A stretch of DNA of 64,000 nucleotides from Acanthosepion esculentum (GCA_964036315.1 OZ038485.1:103301593-103365592); one strand, 5' to 3'. Shown: positions 10,190-20,974, numbered from the stretch's first letter. The notes: a model not told the origin generated them from the letters alone. Numbers and translations are program-made.

Positions 10190-11600
10190 CAGCAAAACTA
10201 TTATGGAAAGAGTGTGTAAGTCTACTAAAAAGGCTTTACGTATCAACAGCCGAAACTATTGAATGGTTCAGTGATATAGATAGGAAAGAAGAATGCACAT
10301 TTTTACAGTTCCATATCTGTGACTTCTACCCATCAGCTAATGACAGCTATTAATTTAGCCAAAAACTACTCCGACCAAGAAGTAAATATCATAAAAAAGG
10401 TACAGAAACCGATTTTATACCACGACGAAACTCAATGGATTAAGATAAGGATTTGCGTTTCAATGTGAGCACATGACTGCGGAAGTATGTGAACTTATGT
10501 GGATACTGTTACTATAGAGACTCAAATTTATCTCTGATAAAAAAAAAACAAAAAAAACAGCATTATATACAGAGATGATGACATTTCTCCTTCGTAAACT
10601 TTGTCCTAGACAAGCAAACCGGACAAGAACCTAACCAAATTCTTTAAGGATCATAAACTAAATATTACCACCAATATCAACGTTAATCTGATCAATTTCC
10701 TTTACGTTACACTTGACATGTGTAAGGGCCTGTAAAAACCATACACTAATGATTTACATAAGTACGTCGACAGAAGATCCAACCACCATAAAAGGATACT
10801 TGACAATTTGCACAAATCCGTGCAATATCGGTTATCGACCAGCAACAAAAAAAAATATTCGACTATAAGAAATATTAGACGCCATATATAACAAAGCGCT
10901 GAAACACAGCAACCATATTGTGAAATTGGAAGATGTAGTTAGAAATAACAACAAAGATGAAAATACGCTAAACAACGCAAACGTGACATTACGTGGTTCA
11001 ACCCGCTTACCACTGTAATGTCAAAACCAATGTAGGTAGAATTTTCCTGAATTTAATTAAACACTTTGGTCATTCTCCAACACTAAAAAATATTTTCAAC
11101 AAAAATAACATTACGGTAAGATATAGCTGTACAAAAAGCATAGAAAATTATATATCCCAACATAACAATAATGTATTAGGCAAGCTCCAAAACAAAACAC
11201 TAAAAAAGAATACTACTAAAAGCCAATGCAACTGCCGTAAAAACGTAACCTGTCTATTAAACGGCCAGTGCATGACTGAAGGCATAATATACACAGCGAG
11301 GATTGATTCAGACGATGATGTTAGATATTACTTTGGATCCACTGAGAACAGCTGGAAATCGCGTTTTTAACACCACAAAATGACACGGAGCAATATTAAA
11401 TACAAAAACTGCACAACACTCTCAAAGTATGTTTGGCGATTAAAAAACAACCATTAGAACCTAACCATTAGCTGGGAGATAATCGCGAAAGCTAAGCCAC
11501 ACAATGGAAAGGAAGACAGATGTAACTTGTGTTTGTTGGAGAATCTTATATTAAAACACTAACCTGCTGAACACATCAACCCCGATTAAAAAAAAACGAT
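10190..11600 (+). pseudogene. Penelope-like element ORF: RT + GIY-YIG endonuclease (decayed)
   Basis: Three-frame reading recovers, in order: ECTFLQFHICDFYPS (RT motif A with its Asp, near 10.28 kb), a TAEVCELM segment, IYRDDD near 10.57 kb (the YRDD form of RT motif C typical of Penelope elements), NVNLINFLYVTLDM, a basic region, then the cleanest frame at 10.99-11.37 kb with CNCRKNVTCLLNGQC, EGIIYTAR and YYFGSTENSWKSRF, a GIY-YIG nuclease signature. ISWEIIAKAKPHNG and CNLCLLENL follow. Penelope-like elements pair this RT with GIY-YIG. The N-terminal part before motif A is absent, so the ORF is 5'-truncated, and it is broken by many frameshifts. Confidence 0.85.
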
Positions 11601-12089
11601 TACAAAATAGATTTTACGAATATAATATGAAACAACTATTAATATTCTTAGAACCCATCATTAATGACATTTCTTATATAACTATACACACATACAATCC
11701 AGTATTACTGTACTCGATTTATTTATAACGTGTGCTTATAATTTCACCTTACACTGACGAGGCTTAGTTCCAAACATTACTTAGATGGCGCCTACCTATT
11801 TTTGCACCCTTATATTTCATTTCCATTCTGAGTAGTAGTTTTGTTATTTGATATTACAATGATGATATTTGACAAAAATGAGAGTTACCTTGATATTCCC
11901 CTTGATATTTTGTTTACTTTTGAACCCAAATTTAAATTCAAATAATTTTTTTAAAGTTTTTTAATTTTTTTTTATTTCTTCACTTTTCGAACTCATAAAT
12001 TTGAATAATATAAATTATTAGTTAATTCTAATATTTTAGGCAGCAATAATGAAATAAGCAAGTTTTAACACAAAATTTTTTAATCATCA
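11601..12089. other. A+T-rich 3' non-coding part of the Penelope element
   Basis: No frame is present. It lies between the GIY-YIG end and the right terminal repeat. Confidence 0.5.
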
Positions 12090-12092
12090 CCA

Positions 12093-12170
12093 CGAGAACG
12101 TGAATTAACGGTCAGATTGTATTTGCACCTGAAGATTGCAGCAACTGCACGAAACTGAGTCGTGTTCTCG
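12093..12170 (+). ncRNA. Hammerhead-ribozyme-like motif in the right Penelope repeat
   Basis: CTGAAGA at 12129-12135, stem II TGCAG-CAA-CTGCA (12137-12149), GAAA at 12151-12154, C12155, loop TGA, then GTC at 12159-12161. A15.1-U16.1 and C15.2-G16.2 make the very short stem III with 3-base loop known from Penelope-type type I hammerheads. Stem I can form as CAC 12126-12128 with GTG 12162-12164, and CGAGAA 12093-12098 with TTCTCG 12165-12170. One weak point is T at position 10.1, where G is usual. Predicted cleavage is after C12161. Activity untested. Confidence 0.6.
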
Positions 12171-12198
12171 GCGTTGGATATTATGTATATTCACTAAT

Positions 12199-12223
12199 GT
12201 GTGTGTGTGTGTGTGTGTGTGTG
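12199..12223. repeat. (GT)n microsatellite
   Basis: About 12 GT units. Confidence 0.95.
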
Positions 12224-12354
12224 CTAACAAAGCCTACAATTGCAGGAAATTTACGTATCTTTTTTTAACACCAGAAACTTCACAAAAAAGGCCGGCTATT
12301 CAATGGAAAATATTTTATTGAACGTAGCTAAGCTAGTAAATATTCAATAAAATT

Positions 12355-12795
12355 TTCGAGAGAAAAGAGAGAATAGGAGAGGAGAGAGAAAAGAGAGAAT
12401 AGGAGAGGAGAGAGAAAAGAGAGAATAGGAGAGGAGAGAGAAAAGAGAGAATAGGAGAGGAGAGAGAAAAGAGAGGAGAGGAGAGAGAAAAGAGAGGAGA
12501 GGAGAGAGAAAAGAGAGGAGAGGAGAGAGAAAAGAGAGGAGAGGAGAGAGAAAAGAGAGGAGAGGAGAGAGAGGAGAGGAGAGAGAGAATAGGAGAGGAG
12601 AGGAGAGAGAGAATAGGAGAGGAGAGAGAGAATAGGAGAGGAGAGAGAGAATAGGAGAGGAGAGAGAGAATAGGAGAGGAGAGAGAGAATAGGAGAGGAG
12701 AGAGAGAATAGGAGAGGAGAGAGAGGAGAGGAGAGAGAGAATAGGAGAGGAGAGGAGAGAGAAAAGAGAGAATAGGAGAGGAGAGAGAAAAGTTA
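12355..12795. repeat. GAGAGA/GAATAGGAGAG minisatellite
   Basis: Homopurine plus strand built from AGAGAGAAAAGAGAG, GAATAGGAGAG and AGGAGAG units in changing order. The complement reads as Leu/Ser/Pro repeats (the open frame 12344-12811), an artefact of composition. Confidence 0.95.
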
Positions 12796-13540
12796 AAAAG
12801 ATAAAAAGCAAAACAAAGAAAACTTTTGAAATAAAAAAATAAAAAAAGTGATTTGCCGGTCAGCCAAAATGAGTTTTTGAGTTCACTGTCATTTTTTTAT
12901 TAATTTTACCCTCCTTAATTGGTGTGACAACATTGTGGAAAGTTTGAATTAAATGTAACCTTTTTTTTATCTTATTAGAATTTTATTATTAAACATCTGT
13001 GTCCGCCTTCTGCATAACTAATGACATAACTCTTCAAAATCCATCCTGATTAATAAACGCCAATATTCGATAGAAAGAGACGATAGTTTCCGGTTTCCAA
13101 ACGGAAGTATCAACGGTGCTAAGTGGACATTAAACCCACCAAATGACGACCTGAACACAACTCGCTATCAATAAAACTAATTACGAACAAAAAATATTGT
13201 ATCCTAGTATCCGTGCTTTGTTAATGCGGACAGCGTCTTACATTGGACTGATAAAGTGGTAAATCATTCGAATGAAAGTTACACGGTTTAACATCGTATG
13301 TTTGGAGAAACTAGATTCATTTTAATTAAAACTTTTTTGTTAATACCATGTCCCTTCAAGATGAAAGAGATAATGGCTATCAACCGATTGCTTTTTCGTT
13401 AACTTATTTGGAAAGAATGGAATGTCTTTTGTTGTCTTCTCTACAGTTTTGAGTTAAGATTAGCCGCCACACAAGAGTAGGGAGCCTAGTCTACCCTACT
13501 ATTTAATCCATAATTGTTTGTTTTTGTATATTAATGGTCA
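12796..13540. other. No gene seen; spacer
   Basis: A+T-rich, without recognised repeats or frames. Confidence 0.5.
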
Positions 13541-13682
13541 CCCAATTCAAGGCCCAATAGCCACTTAAGTCGAGGTTTATTGACGTATAAGTAAGAAAGG
13601 GCAAGAGGTGAAGTTCATGGGCTTATGCAAGAAATATAACGGTTAACTCTCGACTTGAAGAGGCCAAGAATGCAGTGATTCG

Positions 13683-13714
<32 letters not shown>

Positions 13715-14050
13715 ACAAGCAAACAAAAACAACCACCACCACCTCCTACCGGGAGTATTCCACAAAGCAGCAATTCTTGGGAATTTGCTGTCCGAATGGA
13801 ACTTCTTACTATTGGAATAGGACGATAATGGGGATGATTCACTCTTGTCTACGTGGCATGGCGGGTCCCAGTTGTAAAGGTCAGGTGTGGTCGGACGATG
13901 GACACATGTCATGGAAACAGCGACGTTTCGTCTGTGGGGAAAGGAGTTGTAGGGTGGAAAATAAGAAATAGGTTCATGTTTTTCCCCATGCGTAATTAAT
14001 GCAAAATGAATATAACTGACTAGGACTAAACTGGAACTCGGCACGCCGAT
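13541..14050 (-). pseudogene. CR1-type LINE C-terminal fragment with an A-run inside
   Basis: Minus strand: ISYFPPYNSFPHRRNVAVS, then SSYSNSKKFHSDSKFPRIAALWN, matching the FPPYISFPHRRKDASIS segment at 51.17 kb, and after the break HCILGLFKSRVNRYIS, matching NLFKSVVNRYL at 34.2 kb. Between them lies CCACCACC plus a homopolymer of about 29 (plus-strand A-run 13683-13711), absent from related copies. No catalytic motif remains. Confidence 0.65.
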
Positions 14051-14385
14051 TTCACATTACACGCCTATTTGTAATCTAATTTGCATATCTGCTAAATCAG
14101 AGGTCAGCAACCTTTTGCTCTGTGCTGACTTAGGATTTTAAAATCATTCAGTATGCCAACAGCGTTCGTATTTTTATACAAGTCAAGGTCAATATACGTG
14201 TTCTACAATATATTTTATATAATAATATATAGTATATATACTTTAGTATATGTTAAAATTGAAACAGCTAAATATCTTCTCTGCGTTGTAGTAGCTATTG
14301 GTTCGAACTTCGTGATGTCATTTGCAGCTGCGTGCCATTGGTAATTGCTTGGCGTTCCACGAGTGTCGTAGGTTGCTAAAATATA

Positions 14386-14914
14386 GGGTGGCCATAAAGT
14401 CTCTTTACAATTTAAAAAATATATAACAAAGGCAATATGATGAGATATCTTAATCAGATTTATTCTATGTACTCAAAAGTTATCAAAATTTTTAATCACA
14501 TTATATTTCAGGTATCCTGTTGATGAAAGAGGTACTGTTAAATGAACACCTAACATTTCCAGACCGGTGGCCACCTCGATCACCGCTGGACTTCTTTCTA
14601 CGGGGGTTATGTAAAAGATATTGTGCATTGAACAAAGATACGGGACATTACTGATCCAAAGCAAAAGATCATTGATTCCATTGCCACCATTGATGAGGCT
14701 ACGCTACAACGAATATGGCAAGAAATCGAGTACCATCTTCATGTGCTTCGTGCAACTAATGGTGCCCATATAGAGGTCTATTAAATTTGTTTAAAAAATT
14801 AAAAAAAAACTTCAATATCTGCTCATTTTGTTACAATTTCCACATATTCTTCTGTTCATTTGCTTTTGTAATAATTTTCTAAATTGCAAAGAGACTTTAT
14901 GGACACCCTGTACT
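14386..14914 (+). mobile_element. Mariner-type deletion derivative with TIRs
   Basis: The left end GGGTGGCCATAAAGTCTC (after TA) and the right end GAGACTTTATGGACACCC (before TGTA) are inverted repeats of about 38 bp. Between them a decayed frame keeps only the transposase C-terminus: RWPPRSPLDFFLRG (third catalytic Asp region), then KDIVH, ITDPKQKIIDSIATIDEA, LQRIWQEIEYHLHVLRATNGAHIEVY. The N-terminal two thirds are missing, so the element is about 0.53 kb and non-autonomous. Confidence 0.8.
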
Positions 14915-15064
14915 TTATCAAATGCAAATGAAACGAAATGCACAGATATCTTTGTGTTGGTTTTTTTTATGAATAAAATATCCTAGCTACAATTTATTTT
15001 ACTAATATTCTAATACTTTTAAATTGAGTGCTAACAACGTAATACAAATATATCTTCCTTACGA

Positions 15065-15420
15065 GCCTTATGGTCATATCTCGTACGATCACCGAAGTTA
15101 AGAAACGTCGAGCCTGGTCTACACCTAAATGGGTGACAACTTGAGAATGACAGGTGCTGTAAGCTTAGATGTGCGGGTGGTGTAATGGATAATGGAATTG
15201 TTAATCGGAGAGCAGAGTTCCAATTCCCGTTGGGTTCGTTATATTCACTTACGTGCAAATCCCCTTGGCAAAGGGTATCAATCCACCTCTTCTTCCTCCC
15301 TGCTATGGGTTAATTAGTAAGACTTTTATCACTAAAATCATTATCTCAAAAAAAAAAATCATACAATATAAAAATATTTCCTGGCTTTAAATAACCTGCC
15401 ATGGGTTGATAATCCGTAAA
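15065..15420 (+). mobile_element. 5S rRNA/tRNA composite SINE, best copy
   Basis: 15065-15166 follows metazoan 5S rRNA: GCCTTATGGTCATA, a deletion of roughly 25 bases, then CGATCACCGAAGTTAAG, AACGTCGAGCCTGG, AAATGGGTGAC, GGTGCTGTAAGCTT. It runs without a gap into a tRNA-like part with TGGTGTAATGGATAATGG (A box) and GAGTTCCAATTCCC (B box), closest by eye to tRNA-Arg. Then come TATATTCACTTACGTGC, CCTTGGCAAAGG, GCTATGGGTTAATTAG and an A-run plus a GGCTTTAAATAACC tail. Other copies lie at 4.15, 45.4, 45.6 and 63.4 kb. Non-coding and pol III-type by architecture. Confidence 0.8.
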
Positions 15421-15531
15421 ATACGAACCAATCAATCTTCCTTATGACAATTGTACGAAGTCATAGAACAAGGGATTTTATATTCGTTCCAAATATCAGA
15501 CTCTTTACTATGAATCTAAAGGGTGTTCCAA

Positions 15532-16113
15532 TAACTTGGACCGATTTTAAATGTGAATTCAGTTTAAGCGTCTAATGATTTTTTTTCTTTTAGATTTAAA
15601 TGAAGTCTTTGGCAATTTCAACCATGGAATGATTAACAATCAAACAACGTGTTAAAGTTATCGAAGCCTTTTACGAAAATGGACGTTCAAACAGGAATGC
15701 ATTTCGCGCACTTCGTGACTTTTTTGGTCAACATAATCGACCAACCGAGAGGGCAATTGGAAACGATGTAACGTTGTTGTGCAGAGGTTCAATTCCTGCG
15801 CACGATGACGAATAAAGGTGTCTGGATTTTCGGTCACGTTCTCGTGCACTGCATCAATGTTTTCCGCTGAACGACGTAAACGAGCACGCAATGGTCGTTT
15901 CACATCTGCCACCGACCCGGTTTGTTTGAATGTACGAACAATTTTTTCCAATTGCACTCTTGAAACTTTAACGCGTTGTTTGATTGGCAATTTTAACCAT
16001 GGAAAGATTAACAAAGACTTAAGTAGTTAAATCTGAAAGAAAATGAAATAATCATTAGACGCTTTAATTTGATTCACATTTAAAATCGGTCCAAGTTATT
16101 AGAACACACTTTA
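15532..16113. mobile_element. Foldback mariner: two inverted 5' ends
   Basis: The arms GGGTGTTCCAATAACTTGG at 15532 and CCAAGTTATTAGAACACAC at the right end lie between TA dinucleotides. Both arms continue inward for over 150 bp with the same 5' transposase start: plus strand IKQRVKVIEAFYENG..RALRDFFGQHNRPTE, minus strand PIKQRVKVS, then EKIVRTFKQTGSVADVK, RPLRARLRRSAENID, HRAQELNLCTTTLHR. These are an N-terminal helix-turn-helix and linker. The two arms join around GCAATTGGAA, present in both. No catalytic domain is left. Confidence 0.75.
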
Positions 16114-16900
16114 TTATCGATTCATTCGGGCCAGTTTGCCTGCCATTAGGAAGACCCGTGTAAATTTCATGGTTGTGCATAACGAAGACATGCCTTATTC
16201 ATTCTTTCCTTTATCCTCCTAATCTTAGTTGCCCGTCTACGTTTAATCTGTCAATTCTTTTCCACTGTCTCTACAAAAAGCATTTTAATGCATCATAATT
16301 TCTATGCTTTTTTCATTTTTAACCCAGTTTGTTTTGATATCCAACCAGCAAGCCTTTTCTTTCTTTTTATTTCGTCTCTCATATCTAAAAAGTTTCGACC
16401 AAAGTACGCTATCATTCCTCATCGGTGCCCGTAGCATCCATTTTCAGAATTCTTCATGATGTTTTGACAGGATAGGGCAATGAGTACTTATCAGAGTTAG
16501 ATACTGGCTTGGGCTATCAGAGTCTGACATGATATCTACTAAACTTCTAGCTGGTCTGTATCTTGAATGCAAGCTTAGTAAATATCAATATACTTAAACT
16601 TATATATGCTACTAATCCTACTTTGAAAAGATTAGTGCATAGCAATGGTGAATGCGTCATGACATTTATTGCCGCTTTTGTATTTCGCTAAAAATTGCCA
16701 AATAGTTTAATCATGAACGTCGAGGAAAACAGAATTGGTCAATTATTTCAAACATCGATTTCTCAGAACCATTTTCATTGATTTTGTTATCATTAGCATC
16801 AGGAATAATTAAGGAGTTCTAGAAATTTTTGAGAAAGTATACCAGACATTACTGGTACCAGAAAGACAAAATGGGTTCGCTGATTAAAATACGATTTTGC
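16114..16900. other. No gene seen; spacer
   Basis: A+T-rich, no recognised feature. Confidence 0.5.
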
Positions 16901-16906
16901 GAGGTA

Positions 16907-17042
16907 CAGTGTAACCCGAATATAAGAGATTTTCTCTGGTCCCAAATTAGAGCCTATGTTAATGTATATATAATAGACCAAACCCGGATATAAGAGACTT
17001 CTTCTCCGGTCCCGACACCTCTCTTATATCCGGGTTACACTG
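16907..17042. mobile_element. Palindromic MITE, copy 1 (TA-flanked)
   Basis: It begins CAGTGTAACCCGAATATAAG and ends with the inverse, flanked by TA on both sides. The repeated inner motif CCGGATATAAGAGA occurs again mid-element. CAGT ends with TA duplications are typical of pogo/Tigger-type MITEs. The 31.27 kb copy is in opposite orientation and about 20 bp longer. Confidence 0.8.
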
Positions 17043-18055
17043 TATATCTAGAACTCTAGTGAATATGCTAGACTCATAGGAAAAGGCAGGAGTGTATCGA
17101 TCAAAACATTGCAATAAGAAGAAAATAAATATTTAAAAAAAAAAAAAAAAAATAGACAAAATTTATTCAGAATTAATTAATACCAGAAGTGATGGTTAAG
17201 AGTTTTCGGTGCAACCAGGAAGGGCTTAAAAATTTCTGATATTTGTTCAAACTTTGGAAAGTAGTGAGGGCCGATAACATTTCAGCACTCCCCTATGTAT
17301 AATAGTAAAACTTCACCTGAAAAACTCATACACAATCTATAAAACTAACCCTAAAGAAAAAGTTATAGTGGAGCTACATTTTCTTTAAATAGGTACGGAG
17401 TTCTGATCGGACTGGTCTTCAGTGAAGAAAGGTGACTATAATCTTAACTCAAAAATTCTCATAACGCGCCAAACGTCTATTGAAAAGGTGTGTGTGGCTG
17501 TAACTATCGAAATCGCATTTTCAATTCCCTCTGAATGATTCGCGCCAATCTAAACTCAGCTTCTTGCATATCTGCCGTGGGGGGGGGGGGTTCTGAAAAT
17601 TTCTCGTCATGATTCACTTTCATAATTATGGCTAAACTAGAATTTCGGGAATCTAGTAGTCGGTCGAGAAATTTCCAGCATCTCTTCGTATAAAAACCTC
17701 TTCATGTATGAGGCTTTGCTCTGGGGGAAAATAACTTCGAAGATCAAAATCAACCTTTACTGTTAGTGATAACGAAAAAAAAAAATCCATGTTCATGCCG
17801 GACCTGTTATTGTATTCTGAAGTCGATATGTACAAATGAATAAAACATGACTATGAAGTATTTGGGCAACAACAGAAGGGAATCACGTGCGATAATGAGA
17901 CAGTTGTGTGCGCGCGTGCGTTTGCATAATTCTACATACATCACACATACAAAAGGGCCCGAAAATAACGAGTCTTGTTTTATTCGATTGAGACACGACG
18001 TCAGAAACGGATTCTAGTAATATGGCAGAGATTGAAATCATCTGCCAATAACCAT
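17043..18055. other. No gene seen; spacer with a G-run
   Basis: A-run near 17137 and a G-run of about 12 near 17580. No frames of interest. Confidence 0.5.
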
Positions 18056-18059
18056 TATT

Positions 18060-18118
18060 ATTGGTTTTGTTTTACGGCATATCAACCACAATGGGTTATT
18101 TAATGCCAACCACTTTTA
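18060..18118 (-). mobile_element. SINE 3' tail fragment
   Basis: TTTTACGGCATATCAACC followed by GGGTTATTTAATGCCA is the inverse of the tail of the 15 kb composite SINE. Confidence 0.45.
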
Positions 18119-18339
18119 TTGCTGGTAATATTTTTCTTCAAATAATGTATATTTATTGAATGTATATTTTTTTTTCAAAACTATTGCTGGTATTTTTTTG
18201 GGTTTTTTTTTTTTTTTTTTTTTTTCAAAAATCTATTGCAGGTACTAATTTTTGCAAAGTCTTCTCTGGTATTAAAACCCACTTTTATACCTTTATAGAG
18301 TTCCGACCCTAGCCCGGGGGCTAACTATTCGCCCATAGC

Positions 18340-18515
18340 TGGGACCCCAACATGTGCCACCACCCCGGGTCAGGGTGGACCTGGGAACACCAGCAACCAA
18401 GAAGCGGTTCCACGCTCTTCAAAAACTCCCGATCAGAGTTCCCGCTGCTGGACACAGCTTATCGTCTTACCCAGTACGCTGATGTAGTTTATCGTCATAC
18501 CCAGGACGCCCACTA
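18340..18515 (+). repeat. Interspersed repeat, copy 2 of 2
   Basis: GGTGGACCTGGGAAC, CCAGCAACCAAGAAGC, GGTTCCACGCTCTTC, TCCCGATCAGAG and CGTCTTACCCAG, as at 5.88-6.0 kb. It ends at an (ATT)n tract, suggesting an A+T-rich tail of a retroposed unit. Confidence 0.6.
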
Positions 18516-18839
18516 TTATTATTATTATTTATTTATTTTACTTTGTTACATAGTCTGACAAAATGTTGTCTCACATAAAAGTAAGTACAGAGTACAGGTG
18601 TATCAATAAATACCTCCAAGCGAAAAAGAATTGCACACATCAATTATTCTAAATCTTTACGTAAGCCAAATAACAGATTGAAACAATGTTACATGATAAG
18701 GAATGCGTTCCAGCAGTGGCAAAACATGATACTCTACGCATAAAATGAAAAGCGACTCGAAAATGGATTTACTAGTGGTGGTGAGTATGTGCGGTGGGGG
18801 AATAGTGTTACGCTTTCAGAACATGTTGCAATTTCTGAG

Positions 18840-19945
18840 GAAATAAACAGGAGATGTAGAGTGTCTGTCAGAGTAAGAGAGAGGTAGAGACAACCAGAAA
18901 TAGGAAGAGAGACAGACAGACAAAATGAACAACGGGAGAATGAAACCGAGAATCGGGAAAGACAGAAGGAAGGAAGGAATTAGGAAACCGAGAATCGGGG
19001 GAGATAATGACGGATCGAAGGAAGGAAGGGTGTAGTAGGGAAAGAAAGAAACAAACAAACAAAAACAAACAATCAAAGGGGAAGAAAGAAACAAAGGGGA
19101 AGAAAGAGAGGAAAATAAAGAGAGAAAGAAACAAAGAAAAGAAAAGAAACAAACAAACAAAGTGAAGAGACAGAGAGAAGGAAGGGAGGGGAGATAAAAA
19201 AAAAACCGGAAATCGGGAAAGACAGAAGGAAGGAAGAGACGGCGGTGGTAGGAAAACAACAGTCAGGGGAGAGAGAGAAAGGACGAAGAGAGCATGAAAC
19301 CGACTGTCTGGAACAACAGAAAGAAGGGGGGGAATTAAAAAAAACTAACAGTCTAGAGAGACAGTGACGGAAAGAAGGACTGGACAGAGAGAGAGAAGGG
19401 GAGTGCGAAACCGACACTTGGAGAGATAATGGCCAAAGAAAGTAGGAAACCGGCGAGAGATAGAGAGAGAAGGAAAATAAAGGAGCGTGAAACCGACAGA
19501 GGGAAGAAAGGAAAAGAAAGGAAAAGAAAGGAAAAGAAAGGAAAAGAAAGGAAAAGAAAGGAAAAGAATGGAAGGGGGAAGAAACCGGCAGTCAAGAGAG
19601 ACAAAAAGAAGGGGAGGGCGGGAGTAGGAAACCGATAGTCCGGGGCGTGAGAGCGAGAGAGAGAAGGAACAAAGGGAGGATGAAACCGACAGTCGGGAAA
19701 GACAGAAGGAAGGAATTAGGAAACCGACAGTCTGGGGAGACAATGACGGAAGGAAAGGATATGGAAACCGAAGTTGGTAAGGAGAGAGAGACGGACGGAA
19801 GGAAGAAAATAAGGGAGTATGAAACCGATGGTCGGGAGAGAGAGAGAGAAGGGAGGAAACGGACAGTCGGGCGAGATAGAGAGAGGGAGAAATATGGCAT
19901 TAACAGAGGAAGAATGATGTAGATGTGGAACAAACAAATCTTCAA
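18840..19945. repeat. Degenerate homopurine array with GAAACCGACAGTCGGG-type units
   Basis: Over 1.1 kb of almost only purines on the plus strand. Units of roughly 30-35 bases contain GGAAACCGAC or GGAAACCGAG, AGTCGGG/AATCGGG, AAAGACAGAAGGAAGGAA. An arrangement at 18950-19016 recurs nearly unchanged at 19683-19749. A sub-array of AAAGGAAAAG lies at 19503-19567. All long frames here (18.8-20.0 kb, both strands) follow from this composition. Confidence 0.85.
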
Positions 19946-20635
19946 AAATGGAGAGGGAGAAAAGAGCAATTCACAGTTCATTTGTAGTTACATCAGTAAG
20001 TAGCCGATTAAGTTGAGGGGGTGAACTAAATACTTGGTTTTGTTACACAAACACAAATATATTTTCTTGCCAATGTCACTTACACAGATCGAGAATTTCA
20101 CAATGAAAATTCACTTGTGTCGGGCTACTATGATCCATTGATGTATCTTTCATATCTATGCAATTATCTCTTAACGATCATTAAAAAGACAATAGTTCCT
20201 CGAGTCATTTTTCAGCATCGCCACATTGCGTTTATCATAGAGACTCGACCGTCTCACATCAGCCATTTTGCGGAGGCCTTGCTGACTCATCGTCCAGACA
20301 ACACCCGATTACTGCAATTAGACGCGGGGAATCAAAGCATTCTCTAGTCTTTGCTGATCGTCCAAGGTATCGTAGAAACTTTCGGAATTTTTACATTTAA
20401 ACGTCAACCTTTTGTTTTGTATCACACATGGATATCTCAAGATTTGCTCGGGGTATTTGCCTCAACTGACCTTTTTATGCATAACCACCCAGGTCAAGCC
20501 AAAACCTCACCCTACCGGAGAGAGATATTTAATAAGCTAGTCTCTAAAACCAGTTCGCTCGTATCGTGGTTTCTATCCTCACTGCTGTGATTTTCTCTCA
20601 AATCTAAACAGAATAAAATCATATTTTGTTGGTGC
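19946..20635. other. No gene seen; spacer
   Basis: Frames at 20117-20347 and 20351-20590 show no motif. I do not call them genes. Confidence 0.45.
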
Positions 20636-20679
20636 AAATCAACAAAAATACAAAACCAAACTTTGTTGACCATGTACAT

Positions 20680-20835
20680 TATTCGGACTATTGTCCTCAT
20701 CTTTGTCGCCATATTTATTACGTTTCGGCCGTCGTACGCTCCGGCCTTCTTCAGGTGGTTGGAATGTCGAACTGAACACTATTTCGCTCACTGGGGTAGA
20801 CTGTTCTAGCTCCATATGCATGTCTAATGGATGTC
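20680..20835 (-). repeat. Hammerhead-core-like repeat, copy A (inverted arm)
   Basis: Minus strand: TGACATCCATTAGACA, CTAGAACAGTCTACCCC, CATTCCAACCAC, CTGAAGA (plus 20748-20754), stem GGCCG..CGGCC, GAAAC (plus 20722-20726), then ATAAATATGGCGAC. Upstream on the same strand, near 20865-20940, GAGTTCAATACCAGG resembles a pol III B box, so the unit may have a tRNA-like head. A cleavage triplet and stem I are not evident. Copies B at 20.97 kb and C at 32.1 kb. Confidence 0.6.
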
Positions 20836-20974
20836 AGTTATCTCGTGTAAATTCACCTCTCCAAGTTCTCCACCGCCTTAACCTGGTATTGAACTCACAA
20901 CTCTTTGGGTCCTGCCACTGGATCTAACCAACGCCTTTATCCCCTGTGCCATGTGTCCTTAAGTGGATATCTGA

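Noticed and set aside
12344..12811. 155-codon Leu/Ser/Pro frame on the minus strand
   Set aside because: Low-complexity complement of the GA-rich minisatellite.
15178..15240. Functional tRNA gene
   Set aside because: No acceptor stem closure, fused to a 5S-like head and repeated at other sites with the same flanks: SINE.
18816..19981. Several overlapping frames of 90-147 codons
   Set aside because: Composition artefact of the homopurine array.
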